A stretch of 64,000 nucleotides of DNA from Methyloceanibacter caenitepidi (GCF_000828475.1 NZ_AP014648.1:2491400-2555399), one strand, 5' to 3'. Counted from the stretch's first letter, positions 39,126 through 50,833 are shown. A program made the numbers and translations. The notes: generated by a model not told the origin, from the letters alone.

Positions 39126-40723
39126 GAAGGCGCCGGCGCGCCGTCACGGATCAGCTTATAGTTGATCGAGTCGAGCAGCGCCTCGAACGACGCATCGACG
39201 ATATTCGGGGAAACGCCGACCGTGAACCAGCGGCGCCCCTCACCGTCGCGGCTCTCGACCAGAACGCGCGTCACCGCGTCCGTGCCGCCTGTCAGGATAC
39301 GGACCTTGTAGTCCACGAGCTTAAGATCGTCGATGTAACTCTGATACGGACCGAGATCCTTCCGAAGCGCATTGTCGAGAGCGTTGATGGGACCGTTGCC
39401 CTCGCCGACCGACATCACCGAGTCGCCGTCGATACGCGCCTTCACCGTGGCTTCAGAGATCGTCACGAGCTCGCCGAGTGCATTGTGGCGGCGCTCGACC
39501 ATGACCCGGAACGAGTCGATATCGAAGAACTGGGGCACGGTCTCCAGCATGCGCCGCGCCAGGAGCTCGAACGACGCTTCCGCCGCTTCGTAGGCGTACC
39601 CGACCGCCTCGCGTTCCTTCACCAACTCCACAAGACGGCCAACCCGCGGATCGTCCTTGGACACGGTTAGGCCGATGCTCTCGAGCTCCGCCAGAATATT
39701 CGACCTGCCGCCCTGGTTGGACACCAGAAGCTTGCGCACATTGCCGACGCTCTCCGGCGGCACATGCTCATATGTGCGCGGGTCCTTCTTCACGGCCGAG
39801 ACGTGAATGCCGCCTTTGTGCGCGAACGCCGCCTCGCCCACATAGGGCGCGTGCCGGTCGGGGGCCTGGTTCAGCATCTCGTCCAGGATGCGCGAGGCGT
39901 GGGTCAGCGTGGTGAGCTTCTCCGGCGTGATCTTCGTTTCGAAGCGATCCGCATAGCCGCTCTTGAGCAGCAGCGTGGGAATGATCGAAGTCAGGTTCGC
40001 GTTGCCGCAACGCTCGCCGATACCGTTCAGCGTGCCCTGAATCTGCCGTGCGCCGGCCCGCACCGCCGCCAGCGAATTGGCAACGCCATTGTCGGTGTCG
40101 TTGTGAACGTGAATGCCGACGTGGTCGCCCGGGATATGCGCAACAACCTCCGCCACGATCGCCTCGACCTCTTCCGGCAACGTGCCGCCATTGGTGTCGC
40201 AGAGCACGACCCACCGCGCGCCCGCGTCATAGGCGGTCTTCGCGCACGCAAGCGCGTAATCGGGATTGGCCTTGTAGCCGTCGAAGAAATGCTCGCAGTC
40301 GAGCAGCGCTTCGCGGCCCGAGGCGACGACCGTCTCGACGGACTCCTTGATGCCCGCGAGATTCTCCTCGAGCGTGATTCCGAGCGCGACGTCCACGTGG
40401 AAGTCCCACGTCTTGCCCACGAGACAGATCGCATCCGCCTCGGCCGCAAGAAGCGCCTGGAAGCCGGGATCGTTGGAGATCGACCGGCCTGGCCGCTTCG
40501 TCATGCCGAAAGCCGTGACCTTGGCGCCGACCTTGCGGTCCTCGGAAAAGAGTTCCGTATCGATAGGGTTCGCGCCCGGATAACCAGCCTCGACATAGTC
40601 GAGACCCAGCTTGTCGAGCTGCTCGGCGATCAGCAGCTTGTCGTCGAGGGAGAAATCGACGCCGTGGGTCTGGGCGCCGTCCCGCAAGGTCGTGTCGTAT
40701 AGGGAGAGAGTTTCGCGCGCCAT
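39122..40723 (-). CDS. cimA: (R)-citramalate synthase
   Basis: A 533-residue enzyme joining pyruvate and acetyl-CoA, opening the threonine-independent route to isoleucine. LYDTTLRDGAQTHGVDFS is the DRE-TIM barrel opening; LCDTNGGTLPEEV, HVHNDTDNGVANS with the metal-binding His pair, and GTLNGIGERCGNANL follow. A C-terminal LeuA-type allosteric domain (about 400-520) suggests isoleucine feedback. The CimA type is set apart from isopropylmalate synthase by the TTLRDGAQT opening. Its ATG lies three bases after the stop of a 40-residue micro-gene and it ends the cysS-GNAT-micro-gene-cimA operon. Confidence 0.94.
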   Translation of the reverse strand: MARETLSLYDTTLRDGAQTHGVDFSLDDKLLIAEQLDKLGLDYVEAGYPGANPIDTELFSEDRKVGAKVTAFGMTKRPGRSISNDPGFQALLAAEADAICLVGKTWDFHVDVALGITLEENLAGIKESVETVVASGREALLDCEHFFDGYKANPDYALACAKTAYDAGARWVVLCDTNGGTLPEEVEAIVAEVVAHIPGDHVGIHVHNDTDNGVANSLAAVRAGARQIQGTLNGIGERCGNANLTSIIPTLLLKSGYADRFETKITPEKLTTLTHASRILDEMLNQAPDRHAPYVGEAAFAHKGGIHVSAVKKDPRTYEHVPPESVGNVRKLLVSNQGGRSNILAELESIGLTVSKDDPRVGRLVELVKEREAVGYAYEAAEASFELLARRMLETVPQFFDIDSFRVMVERRHNALGELVTISEATVKARIDGDSVMSVGEGNGPINALDNALRKDLGPYQSYIDDLKLVDYKVRILTGGTDAVTRVLVESRDGEGRRWFTVGVSPNIVDASFEALLDSINYKLIRDGAPAPS

Positions 40724-40726
40724 GAC

Positions 40727-40849
40727 CTACACCACACCGAAGACGAAGCGCAGGGCGAGCAGCACCGCCAACACCAGCACCGCCAGCTTGATCGCCAGAT
40801 AAATGCCCTTCGAACCCTTGAACGGGGTGTCTTTCAGGAAGTTGCTCAT
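40727..40849 (-). CDS. 40-residue single-helix membrane micro-protein
   Basis: Reading from the ATG at 40849 gives [20 protein letters not shown], then KLAVLVLAVLLALRFVFGVV and a TAG stop at 40727-40729. Residues 16-40 form one hydrophobic helix behind a short basic, polar N-terminus. Its ATG overlaps the GNAT stop as ATGA, and its stop is three bases before the cimA ATG, so the position in the operon is constrained at both ends. That coupling, and clean amphipathic composition, argue for a real gene despite its size. No family recognised; possibly a membrane tether or regulator for a neighbouring enzyme. Confidence 0.68.
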   Translation of the reverse strand: MSNFLKDTPFKGSKGIYLAIKLAVLVLAVLLALRFVFGVV

Positions 40850-41348
40850 TGCACTGTCTCCGGCCCCGGCAGGGTCTTCTTCATCGTCGTATTGGACAGC
40901 CACTCGTCGCCGCGCCGGACGCTGTTGCGCTGCTGAGCGGCATAGCCGCGCTTGTTGAAGAAATCGAACGCACTGTCGCTGGCGTCCACACTCAACGATT
41001 TGGCGCCGCGGCCCGCCGCGATTTTCTCGAGCGCATCGGCCAGCAACGTGCCGACGCCACGCTCCACCGCGGCGGGATGCACATAAAGGAACCCGACCTT
41101 GCTGTCCGTCTCGAGCGAGCCGAAGCCCACCGGCGAGCCGCCCATGGTCGCGACGATCGTCGTATGGTCGGCAAGAGTCTTGGCGAAGGCCTCCTCGTTA
41201 TTCGCGTCCGCGATCCAGGCTTCCTGCTGCTCGACCTCGTATTCGTCCTGAGTCAGCTCCATGATGCTCGCGCGGAAGATCTCGGCGAGCAGCGGCGCTT
41301 CGCCGGGCAACATGGGGCGCAACGCGAGTTGCGGATTGGCTTCGGCAC

Positions 41349-41352
<4 letters not shown>
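40846..41352 (-). CDS. GNAT family N-acetyltransferase
   Basis: A 168-residue acetyltransferase. The acetyl-CoA-binding motif A is seen in [23 protein letters not shown], with the pattern R/Q-x-x-G-x-G/A slightly altered, and [17 protein letters not shown] is the usual C-terminal motif. Substrate unknown. It overlaps the cysS stop at its start and the micro-gene at its end, both as ATGA, which places it in an amino-acid metabolism operon; modification of an amino acid or of a ribosomal protein are both possible. Confidence 0.88.
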
Positions 41353-42749
<1,397 letters not shown>

Positions 42750-42956
42750 TGACTAAGCCCTTCGGCTTGAGGCCCGCCGGATGTTCGTCGGTGATGAATG
42801 GAGAAGTAAAAAGAAGGACGACCCGTGCGAGCTATTTTGCTAGCGCGGAATAATGCAGCCAGAAATGCTAAGGTTCGATTGCGGGTACATCATCTTGGTC
42901 CCGCTTATGGCGGCAAACCGCCAAATCGTCAAGCAAACCATCTTATTCATGCCGCA

Positions 42957-42984
42957 TTGACCGAAGATTCTTTGCGCGCATAAT
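42957..42984 (+). promoter_or_regulatory. strong sigma-70-type promoter
   Basis: TTGACC at 42957-42962 and CATAAT at 42979-42984 are 16 bases apart, each differing by one base from consensus. It is well placed for the DUF2865 gene at 43014, with a 5' leader of about 20 bases that includes AAGGA at 43004. Confidence 0.65.
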
Positions 42985-43013
42985 GTGCAATTGAGGTTTC
43001 CCCAAGGATTGGA

Positions 43014-44216
43014 TTGACCGTCGTGAGGGTCCATCGCGGTTTTCGGCGTGTTTTCGCGCCAAGCGCGGCGCATCCGGCGCCTTTCTCAGCGCGGGCCATT
43101 GCCGGCCTGGGCGCGCTGGCGCTCGGCTGCCTGACACTGTCCGGCGACGGCTTCGCCCAGTCCGAGCAGGATATCCGCTGCATGCAGCTGCAGCAGGAAC
43201 TGGATGCGGCCAGCGGCGGTGGCGGCAACAATCCCGAGCTGATCTCGCTCAATCAGGAACTCAACCAAGCCACGCAGGCGCACAGGGCCGTGAAGTCGGA
43301 AATGGACCGGGCTGGCTGCTACGAACGCATGCTCATTTTCGGACGGGCTCTGAAGAGGACGCCTCGGTGTCTGAGCCTTAACTCCCGCGTCGAAGATGCG
43401 CGGCGCCAGGTCGAGCGCCTGCAGGCGCAGCGCGCCTCGCTAGGCGGCGGCGGCAACCGGCGCCGGCAGCAAGAACTCCAGCGCGCCATGCAGCAGAATG
43501 GTTGTAGCGGCGTGCCTCAGTCGAACGGCGGTTTCTTCGACTTCTTCGGCGGCCCCCGCCAGGAGTACCAGACGCCGATCTATCGCAGCATCAATCCCAA
43601 CGGCCGGTACCGGACCGTGTGTGTGCGCCTCTGCGACGGCTTCTATTTCCCGATCCATTACTCCACCTACGGCAGCCAGGCCGGCCAGGACGCGCAGAGA
43701 TGCCAGGCGAGCTGCGCCGCGCCGGCCGAGCTCTACGTCTACCGCAATCCCGGCCAGGAGATCGAACAGGCGATCTCGCTGAGCGGCTCGCCCTACATGG
43801 ATCTGCCCGTGGCGCTCCGCTACCGCAAGGAGTTCGTAAAGGGGTGCTCGTGCAAGAAGTCCGAGTACAACCCGATGGAGATCCAGGAGGCCAACCAGAA
43901 GGCGCAAGGGATGCCCGAGGACGGCGCGACCCAAGCGTCCGCGGCACCGCAGGCGCCGGCCGCGCCCGAGGCCCAGCCCGAACCGAGCGGACCGCCCCCG
44001 CAGCTCAATCTGGATATCGGGGGCGCATCGCCGTCCGAATTGCAGATCACGCCGCCGCCGCAAGCGGCCCAAAACGGCGCACCGACTTTGCAGGTGCCCG
44101 TGCCTCCGGGCTTCCAGCCGCCGCCAGCGGCGCAACCCGCGCCCCAGGCCGCGTCCGAAGCTCCGCCACAGGGCCAGTCTTCGTTCGTCAAGAAATCCGC
44201 GCCGACCCCGAACTAG
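43014..44216 (+). CDS. DUF2865 domain-containing secreted protein
   Basis: A 400-residue exported protein. The start is a TTG at 43014 with AAGGA five bases upstream; a GTG at 43023 is an alternative. A signal-like segment (about 25-48, ending GFAQ) leads into a coiled-coil region with CMQLQQELDAA and VEDARRQVERLQAQRA. The DUF2865 core follows: VCVRLCDGFYFPIHYS, CQASCAAPAELYVYRNPG and KEFVKGCSCKKSEYNPM, with conserved Cys pairs. The last 120 residues are Pro/Ala-rich. The family is restricted mainly to Hyphomicrobiales and has no known function; a periplasmic structural role is plausible. Confidence 0.85.
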   Translation: MTVVRVHRGFRRVFAPSAAHPAPFSARAIAGLGALALGCLTLSGDGFAQSEQDIRCMQLQQELDAASGGGGNNPELISLNQELNQATQAHRAVKSEMDRAGCYERMLIFGRALKRTPRCLSLNSRVEDARRQVERLQAQRASLGGGGNRRRQQELQRAMQQNGCSGVPQSNGGFFDFFGGPRQEYQTPIYRSINPNGRYRTVCVRLCDGFYFPIHYSTYGSQAGQDAQRCQASCAAPAELYVYRNPGQEIEQAISLSGSPYMDLPVALRYRKEFVKGCSCKKSEYNPMEIQEANQKAQGMPEDGATQASAAPQAPAAPEAQPEPSGPPPQLNLDIGGASPSELQITPPPQAAQNGAPTLQVPVPPGFQPPPAAQPAPQAASEAPPQGQSSFVKKSAPTPN

Positions 44217-44225
44217 CGAGCGTCT

Positions 44226-45563
44226 TTACGCAGCCTCCCCGCGCAGGCGCTTTAGCGCCCGCTCCCGGCCGATCAACGGCAGTAACTGCTTCAGTTCCGG
44301 CCCGTGAGGCTGTCCGGTCAGCGCAAGTCTTAAGGGCTGGAACAGTGCCTTTCCCTTGGCTCCCGTCTCGGCCTTAACGGCGCCGGTCCACGTTCCCCAG
44401 GTTTCTTCGTCCCAAGGCTCAAGCGGCAGCAACTCCACGGCAGCAGCGCAAAAGTCCGGATCGTCAATGACCGGCTCGATCGGGCCCGTGACCACGGTCC
44501 ACCAGTCCTTCGCGTCTTTGAGCACCTCGAGATTGCCCCGAACCGCGTCCCAAAACGCCTCGCCGCCGGTCACGCCCAGCTCCGCGAGCCGGTCGGCAAC
44601 GGCGGAGAACGGGAGGGTGTGCAGCAGCTTGGCGTTCAGAAGGCCAAGCTCGTGCGGATCGAACCTGGCCGGCGCCCGCGACAGCTTGCCGAAGTCGAAG
44701 GCCTCTGCGAGCACGTCCAGACTGTCGTGGGGCGCGATCGGATCGCTGGTGCCGATCGTCGCCGCGTAGCTGACCACGGCAAGCGGTTCGAGCCCCTCCT
44801 CGCGCATGCCCTGGATCGACAGGGACTTGTCGCGCTTCGACAGAGCCTGCCCCTCGGCGCCCACGAGAAGATTGTGATGCCCGAAATCGGGCGCCTTAGC
44901 GCTCAGCGCCTCGAAGAGCTGGATCTGCGGCGCCGTGTTGGCCACATGATCCTCGCCGCGAATGACATGGGTAACGCCGAGATCGATGTCGTCGACCACG
45001 CTCGGCAGCGTGTAGAGGAAGGTGCCGTCGCCGCGGATCAGGACGGGATCGGACAGGGAGCCCGCATCCACATGCTGCCGGCCCCGCACGAGATCTTCCC
45101 AGACCACGTCGCGCGGCTCCAGCTTGAAGCGCCAATGGGGTTTGCGCCCCTCGGCCTCGAGCGCCGCCTTGTCCTCGTCGGTCAGCTCAAGAGCAGCCCG
45201 ATCGTAGACGGGCGGCTTGCCGCGCGCGAGCTGACGCTTGCGCTTGAGTTCCAGTTCCTCGGGCGTCTCGTAGGCGGGATAAAGACGGCCCATCTCCTTC
45301 AGCTTCTCGACGGCCGCATCATACCGGGCGAGCCGATCCGACTGCCTGACCTTCTCTGACCACTCGATGCCCAGCCAGGCGATGTCCTCCTCGATGCCGC
45401 GCGCGAACGCTTCCGTCGAGCGTTCCTTGTCCGTGTCGTCGAGGCGCAAGATGAAGGTCCCGCCGGCCTTCCGGGCGAACAGCGCATTGATGATCGCGGT
45501 GCGGATATTGCCGGCATGCAGCCGCCCGGTGGGGCTCGGCGCGAAGCGGACGGTGACAGTCAT
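44226..45563 (-). CDS. gltX: glutamyl-tRNA synthetase (short, second alphaproteobacterial type)
   Basis: A 445-residue class I synthetase. [18 protein letters not shown] carries the HIGH-type motif and ALSKRDKS the KMSKS-type loop. It is shorter than the usual GltX of about 470 residues, like the second GluRS common in Alphaproteobacteria, one copy of which can charge tRNA-Gln with Glu for the GatCAB route. Whether this copy does so is inference. A tRNA-Gln gene is present at 25043-25116. Its ATG immediately follows the nadE stop with no gap. Confidence 0.93.
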   Translation of the reverse strand: MTVTVRFAPSPTGRLHAGNIRTAIINALFARKAGGTFILRLDDTDKERSTEAFARGIEEDIAWLGIEWSEKVRQSDRLARYDAAVEKLKEMGRLYPAYETPEELELKRKRQLARGKPPVYDRAALELTDEDKAALEAEGRKPHWRFKLEPRDVVWEDLVRGRQHVDAGSLSDPVLIRGDGTFLYTLPSVVDDIDLGVTHVIRGEDHVANTAPQIQLFEALSAKAPDFGHHNLLVGAEGQALSKRDKSLSIQGMREEGLEPLAVVSYAATIGTSDPIAPHDSLDVLAEAFDFGKLSRAPARFDPHELGLLNAKLLHTLPFSAVADRLAELGVTGGEAFWDAVRGNLEVLKDAKDWWTVVTGPIEPVIDDPDFCAAAVELLPLEPWDEETWGTWTGAVKAETGAKGKALFQPLRLALTGQPHGPELKQLLPLIGRERALKRLRGEAA

Positions 45564-47237
45564 CTAAGTGATCTCGCGGAACTTGTTGGTGATCGGATAG
45601 CGCCGGTCCCGGCCGAAATTTCGCTCGGTGATTTTGACGCCGGGCGCGGCCTGGCGGCGCTTGTACTCGGCGAGATAGAGCATGCGCTCGACCTTCTTGA
45701 CCATTTCGACGTCGTGCCCGCGCTCCACGATCTCCGGTACGGAGAGTTCGCGCTCCACAAGGCAATTGAGGATGTCGTCCAGCACCGGATAGGGCGGCAG
45801 GGAATCCACGTCCCGCTGATCGGGCTTCAGTTCCGCCGACGGGTCCTTGGTGAGGACATTCTCCGGGATGATCACGCCGTCGGGCCCGAGGCATCCCTTC
45901 GGCCGGTTCTGATTGCGATAGCGCGACAGTGCATAAACCTGGCCCTTATACAGGTCCTTGATGGGATTGAACCCGCCGTTCATATCGCCATACAAAGTCG
46001 CGTAACCGACTGAAACCTCAGACTTGTTCCCGGTTGTCAGCACGAGCGGCCCGAGCTTGTTGGACACCGCCATCAAGAGCGTGCCGCGCGTCCGGGACTG
46101 CAGATTCTCCGCCGTGAAGCCGTCCGGCGGGCCGCCCAGCACCTCCGAGAGGCACGCGCCCAGGCCGTCGACGCCGTCATGGATCGGCACGATGTCGTAG
46201 CGGACGCCCAGCGCTTTCGCGATCTGCTCCGCGTCAGTCAGGCTCTCGCTGCTGGTGTACTCGTACGGCAGCATGATGCAGTGGACTCGGTCGGCGCCCA
46301 GCGCGTCCACGGCCATCACCGCGCACAGCGCCGAGTCGATGCCGCCCGACAGGCCCAGCACGACGCCGGGGAAACCGTTCTTGTCGATGTAGTCGCGAAG
46401 GCCCGTGACACAGGCCAGATAGTTGGCTGAATCGCCGGCCTCGATGGCCGCGATCTCGCCTTGTGCGCAACGCCAGCCGTCCGCGTCGCGGTGCCAATCA
46501 GTGACGAGCGCCGCATCCTGCCAAGCCGGCATTTGCACCACGCATTTTCCATCGGCGTTGAGCACGAAGGAGGCGCCGTCGAACACCAGCTCGTCCTGTC
46601 CGCCGAACTGGTTGAGATAGACGAGCGGGCGTTTCGCTTCGGCGACCCGTGCCTCGGCCACGCCGTAGCGGATCGCCTGCTTCCCCATCCAATAGGGCGA
46701 GCCATTGGGCACGATCAGGAGATCGGCCCCGGCCTCGGCCAGGGATGCGCAAATGCCCTCCTCCCAAATGTCTTCGCAGATCGGAACGCCCAGCTTGAGC
46801 CCCCGGAAGGCGATCGGCTCGGGGATCGGCCCCGGCGCAAAGACCCGCTTCTCGTCGAACACGCCGTAATTGGGCAAGACATGCTTGTACCGCACGGCGG
46901 CGATGCGGCCCTCGTCCAGCAACGCGACCGCATTGTAGACATCGTCGCCTTCCGCCCAGGGAACACCCATCAGCACGGCCGGCCCGCCATCTTTGGTGCG
47001 CGCCGCCAGGTCCTCGCACGCGGCGCGCGCCGCACGCTGCAAGGCCGGCTTCAACACGAGATCCTCCAGCGGATACCCGGTCAGGAAGAGTTCGGAAAAG
47101 ACCACCAAATCCGCGCCGGACGCGGCAAAGCCCTCCCGCAATCCCCATGCAGTTTCGAGATTGCCGTCCAAGTCGCCGAGGACAGGGTTGGCCTGCGCGA
47201 GCGCGAGCTTGAATGAGTCCTTGGTTTCACTGCCCAT
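45564..47237 (-). CDS. nadE: NAD+ synthase (glutamine-hydrolysing)
   Basis: A 557-residue two-domain enzyme for the last step of NAD synthesis. The N-terminal nitrilase-type glutaminase has the Glu-Lys-Cys triad regions FSELFLTGYP, YKHVLPNYGVFDE and GVPICEDIWEE. The C-terminal domain has the PP-loop GLSGGIDSALCAVMAVDALG and ATLYGDMNGGFNPIKDLYK. Full length. It is directly followed by gltX without a gap; both consume or handle glutamate/glutamine, but co-expression is probably the main meaning. Confidence 0.96.
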   Translation of the reverse strand: MGSETKDSFKLALAQANPVLGDLDGNLETAWGLREGFAASGADLVVFSELFLTGYPLEDLVLKPALQRAARAACEDLAARTKDGGPAVLMGVPWAEGDDVYNAVALLDEGRIAAVRYKHVLPNYGVFDEKRVFAPGPIPEPIAFRGLKLGVPICEDIWEEGICASLAEAGADLLIVPNGSPYWMGKQAIRYGVAEARVAEAKRPLVYLNQFGGQDELVFDGASFVLNADGKCVVQMPAWQDAALVTDWHRDADGWRCAQGEIAAIEAGDSANYLACVTGLRDYIDKNGFPGVVLGLSGGIDSALCAVMAVDALGADRVHCIMLPYEYTSSESLTDAEQIAKALGVRYDIVPIHDGVDGLGACLSEVLGGPPDGFTAENLQSRTRGTLLMAVSNKLGPLVLTTGNKSEVSVGYATLYGDMNGGFNPIKDLYKGQVYALSRYRNQNRPKGCLGPDGVIIPENVLTKDPSAELKPDQRDVDSLPPYPVLDDILNCLVERELSVPEIVERGHDVEMVKKVERMLYLAEYKRRQAAPGVKITERNFGRDRRYPITNKFREIT

Positions 47238-47327
47238 GGAATCAACTCAAATGGAAAGGTTGCGGCGGCCGAAGCCCGGCAGCGCCCGGAAGCGGGGCGT
47301 GCGCTAGGCCCGCCCCCCGCATCCCGA

Positions 47328-48725
47328 CTACTCGCCTGCCGCGACGGAGACTTGAGGCACGGGCCGGCCTTCCCGCTCGCGGCGCAGACGCGCCGCCACG
47401 ATGAAGGCCAGCTCGATCGACTGATCGGCATTGAGCCGGGGATCGCAGTGGGTGTGATACCGGTCGGACAGGTCGGTCTCGGTGACCGCCTTCGCGCCGC
47501 CGACACATTCGGTGACGTTGTTGCCCGTCATCTCCACATGGATGCCGCCGGCGTGAGTGCCTTCGGCGCGATGCACGTCGAAGAAGGCTTCCGCCTCCTT
47601 GACGATCAAGTCGAACGGCCGCGTCTTGTATCCGCTGCCGGCCTTAATCGTGTTGCCGTGCATCGGATCGCAGGTCCACACCACCGTCTTGCCTTCGCGT
47701 TCGACCGCGCGGATCAGCGCCGGCAAATGGTCTCCCACCTTGTCTGCGCCGAAACGGCAGATCAGCGTCAAACGTCCCGGCTCGTTCTGCGGGCTTAAGA
47801 GATCGATCAGCCGCAGCAGTTCGTCCGAATCGAGGCTCGGCCCGCACTTCACGCCGATGGGATTCTTGACCCCGCGCAGGAATTCGAGATGTGCATGGTC
47901 GAGCTGGCGCGTCCGGTCGCCGGCCCACAGAAAATGGCCCGACGTGGCGTACCAATCGCCCGACGTGGAATCGATTCGGGTCAGCGCCTGCTCGTAACCA
48001 AGCAGCAGCGCCTCATGGCTCGTGTACAGGCTCGTCGACCGCAGTTGCGGCGTATTCTCGGGCGTCAGCCCGATCGCGCGCATGAAGCGCAGCGTTTGGG
48101 CGATATCGTCGGAAAGCTCCTGATAGCGGTGACCCGCTGGGCTGTCTTCGACAAAGCCGAGATTCCACTGATGCACATGCTCGAGATTTGCGTAACCGCC
48201 TTGCGAGAACGCGCGAAGCAGATTGAGCGTGGCCGCGGCCTGACGATAGGCCATGTGCATGCGCTGCGGATCGGGATTGCGATCCAGCTCTGAAAATTCG
48301 ATACCGTTGATGATGTCGCCGCGATAGCTCGGCAAGGAGACCCCATCCGACGTCTCGGTGGACGACGAACGCGGCTTCGCGAACTGGCCAGCGATGCGGC
48401 CGACCTTGACCACGGGCGACCCGCCCGCATAGGTGAGCACCACAGCCATCTGCAGAAACACCCGGAAGAAGTCGCGAATCGTGTCCGGTCCGTGCTCCGC
48501 GAAGCTCTCCGCGCAGTCGCCGCCTTGCAGCAGGAAGGCCTCCCCTTGCGCGACGCGGCCAAGCTTCGCCTTCAGCTCCCGCGCCTCGCCTGCAAAAACA
48601 AGCGGCGGAAACGAGGCAAGCTGCTGCTCGACTTCGGACAGGGCGGAGGGATCCGGGTACTCCGGAACCTGTTCAATCGGCTTTGAACGCCAGCTATCGG
48701 GGCTCCAACGCGGTGCCATTCTCAT
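47328..48725 (-). CDS. class II 3-deoxy-7-phosphoheptulonate (DAHP) synthase
   Basis: A 465-residue plant/actinobacterial-type (class II) enzyme for the first step of the shikimate pathway, condensing phosphoenolpyruvate and erythrose-4-phosphate. Diagnostic blocks are [57 protein letters not shown] and [18 protein letters not shown]. Conserved metal-binding Cys, His, Glu and Asp appear in place. The start at 48725 is supported by the internal [10 protein letters not shown] family N-terminus two residues in. It is a single gene, probably subject to aromatic feedback; no attenuator was recognised. Confidence 0.95.
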   Translation of the reverse strand: MRMAPRWSPDSWRSKPIEQVPEYPDPSALSEVEQQLASFPPLVFAGEARELKAKLGRVAQGEAFLLQGGDCAESFAEHGPDTIRDFFRVFLQMAVVLTYAGGSPVVKVGRIAGQFAKPRSSSTETSDGVSLPSYRGDIINGIEFSELDRNPDPQRMHMAYRQAAATLNLLRAFSQGGYANLEHVHQWNLGFVEDSPAGHRYQELSDDIAQTLRFMRAIGLTPENTPQLRSTSLYTSHEALLLGYEQALTRIDSTSGDWYATSGHFLWAGDRTRQLDHAHLEFLRGVKNPIGVKCGPSLDSDELLRLIDLLSPQNEPGRLTLICRFGADKVGDHLPALIRAVEREGKTVVWTCDPMHGNTIKAGSGYKTRPFDLIVKEAEAFFDVHRAEGTHAGGIHVEMTGNNVTECVGGAKAVTETDLSDRYHTHCDPRLNADQSIELAFIVAARLRREREGRPVPQVSVAAGE

Positions 48726-48849
48726 TCTCCAGTTAAGTCCCCGCTATATAAGCACTTGAAATGACTGTGGCTAGCGGGGGATCGCGATCACTTCTCTATC
48801 GCGGGGCCTGCCAAATAACCGATAATGACGCGGGAAGGAACCTAAACTC

Positions 48850-49572
48850 TTGCCTCAGCTTGAACACAGCCACAACCCTCGCGAAATCGCTCGGCGGCTG
48901 CATCACGGTCCGCGCGTCAGCTATCTGCGCGATTGGGTCTATGGCGGCATCGACGGCACGGTGACCACGTTCGCCGTCATGGCCGGTGTCGTAGGCGCCA
49001 ATCTGTCGGCCACCGTGGTCGTCATTCTGGGCCTCGCCAACCTTCTCGCGGACGGGTTCTCCATGGCCGCGAGCAACTTCACAGGCACCAAGGCCGAGCG
49101 CGACGAATACGAGCAACTCCGCCGCATGGAAGAGCGCCATATCGACCTCGCCCCCGAAGGCGAGCGCGAGGAGATCCGTCAGATTTTCCGGAGCAAAGGC
49201 TTCGAAGGAGAGGCCCTCGAAACGGTCGTCACCGTGCTCAGCCAGCACCGGGAGAGCTGGGTCGAAGCGATGATGACGGAGGAGCACGGCATGGCCGCCG
49301 TCCAGCGCTCGCCCGCTCGTGCGGCGCTCTACACGTTCATCGCCTTCGTCGTTTGCGGCAGCGTCCCTCTACTCCCCTATCTCGCCAGGGTGGACCGGCC
49401 CGAATGGCCCTCTACGATCATGACCGCCGCGGTCTTCTTCGCTATCGGGTCCATTCGCAGCCGCTGGTCGCCCAAATCTTGGTGGTCCGCCGGATCCGAG
49501 ACTCTCGTCATCGGCATGCTCGCCGCGAGTGTCGCCTATCTCGTCGGTCATTGGCTGCAAGGGTTGGTCTAG
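48850..49572 (+). CDS. VIT1/CCC1 family metal transporter
   Basis: A 240-residue inner-membrane protein starting with TTG at 48850 (AAGGA about 12 bases upstream). SYLRDWVYGGIDGTVTTFAVMAG is the VIT1/CCC1 signature helix; ILGLANLLADGFSMAASNFTG is the second. A cytosolic helical metal-binding-type segment (about 85-150, rich in Glu and Met) precedes three C-terminal helices. Family members move Fe2+ or Mn2+ out of the cytosol or into compartments, so this is probably an iron or manganese efflux system. The glutamate-cysteine-ligase-like gene downstream starts 85 bases after its stop. Confidence 0.9.
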   Translation: MPQLEHSHNPREIARRLHHGPRVSYLRDWVYGGIDGTVTTFAVMAGVVGANLSATVVVILGLANLLADGFSMAASNFTGTKAERDEYEQLRRMEERHIDLAPEGEREEIRQIFRSKGFEGEALETVVTVLSQHRESWVEAMMTEEHGMAAVQRSPARAALYTFIAFVVCGSVPLLPYLARVDRPEWPSTIMTAAVFFAIGSIRSRWSPKSWWSAGSETLVIGMLAASVAYLVGHWLQGLV

Positions 49573-49657
49573 CGGTCTTTGACCTCCCCGAACACGGACG
49601 AGTATGCGACACTCACCTGCGAAACCGATTCATCCATCGAGATCGAGCTGAATCCCC

Positions 49658-50833
49658 ATGGCGACCAAAGAACCGACATTCAGCATCGGCATCGAGGAAG
49701 AGTATCTTCTCGTCGATAAACAGACTCGCGACCTTGCCCCCGAACCGCCGGCCGAGTTGCTGGCCAAAGCCGAAGAGGCCTCGGGCGGTCAGGTCAGCCC
49801 TGAATTTCTTCGGTCCCAGATCGAGGTCGGCACCCATGTCTGCCGTTCGGTGCAAGAAGCCCGCGACCAGCTGGTTGAACTCCGTTCGACTGTGGGAGCG
49901 ACCGCCGCGGAGTTCGGTCTGGCTCCTATCGCCGCCTCGACGCACCCTTTCGCGCATTGGGATAGTCAGCACCACACAAACAAAGAGCGCTACAACCTGC
50001 TCGCTCAGGACCTTCAATACGTGGTCCGCCGGCTGGTGATCTGCGGCATGCATGTCCATGTGGGCATCGACGACGACGACCTTCGGATCGATCTCCTCAG
50101 CCAAGCCCCTTACTTCCTGCCGCATCTCCTGGCGCTGTCGACGTCGTCGCCATTTTGGCAGGGTGAGGCAACGGGCCTCAAATCCTACAGGCTGTCAGTG
50201 TTCGACGAATTGCCGCGCACGGGCATTCCGCACACCTTTTCCAGCTACAGCGAATACGAGCGCACCATCGAACTCATGGTGAGCGCCGGCTTGATCGAGG
50301 ACGCCACCAAGATCTGGTGGGACCTGCGCCCTTCGGCACGGTTCCCGACCCTCGAGATGCGGGTCACCGATGTCTGTCCGTTGATCGAGGACGCCGTCGC
50401 CATCGCCGCCCTATTCCAGTGCATCCTGCGCCTTCTCTACCGGCTCCGCCGGCAGAACCAGCGCTGGCGCCACTACCCGCCGTTTCTCATCCGCGAAAAC
50501 CGCTGGCGCGCCCAGCGCTACGGCATCGAGGAAGGTATGGTCGATTTCGGCCGCGGCGCCATGGTGCCCTTCTCGCATCTAATCGAGGAACTGTTCGAAC
50601 TCGTCGCCGAGGATGCGGCCTATTTTGGCTGCACGCGCGAGGTCGCACATGCCCGCACGATTCTGCAACGCGGCACCAGCGCCGACCGCCAGCTCAAATG
50701 CTACGAGAAGGCCAAGGCCGCCGGCGCATCCCAGCATGAAGCCCTGATCGCCGTTGTCGACGAACTCGTGGCGGAGACCGCCGCCGTCCCCGGTGCCGGC
50801 ACCAAAGCCGTGCTGGAAGGCGAGAACGCCTAA
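49658..50833 (+). CDS. YbdK-type carboxylate-amine ligase (GCS2 family)
   Basis: A 391-residue member of the glutamate-cysteine ligase 2 group. FSIGIEEEYLLVDKQTRDL is the catalytic Glu-rich opening; CGMHVHVGIDDDD supplies the metal-binding His residues; GLKSYRLSVFDELPRTGIP, WWDLRPSARFPTLEMRVTD and RENRWRAQRYG follow. YbdK has weak glutamate-cysteine ligase activity and its main substrate is unsettled. A thiol or peptide-like product is possible. It follows the metal transporter on the same strand, and an unusually long gap follows it. Confidence 0.9.
   Translation: MATKEPTFSIGIEEEYLLVDKQTRDLAPEPPAELLAKAEEASGGQVSPEFLRSQIEVGTHVCRSVQEARDQLVELRSTVGATAAEFGLAPIAASTHPFAHWDSQHHTNKERYNLLAQDLQYVVRRLVICGMHVHVGIDDDDLRIDLLSQAPYFLPHLLALSTSSPFWQGEATGLKSYRLSVFDELPRTGIPHTFSSYSEYERTIELMVSAGLIEDATKIWWDLRPSARFPTLEMRVTDVCPLIEDAVAIAALFQCILRLLYRLRRQNQRWRHYPPFLIRENRWRAQRYGIEEGMVDFGRGAMVPFSHLIEELFELVAEDAAYFGCTREVAHARTILQRGTSADRQLKCYEKAKAAGASQHEALIAVVDELVAETAAVPGAGTKAVLEGENA

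Noticed and set aside
42840..43073. A 77-codon minus-strand frame upstream of the DUF2865 gene
   Set aside because: It overlaps a near-consensus plus-strand promoter and has no family resemblance.
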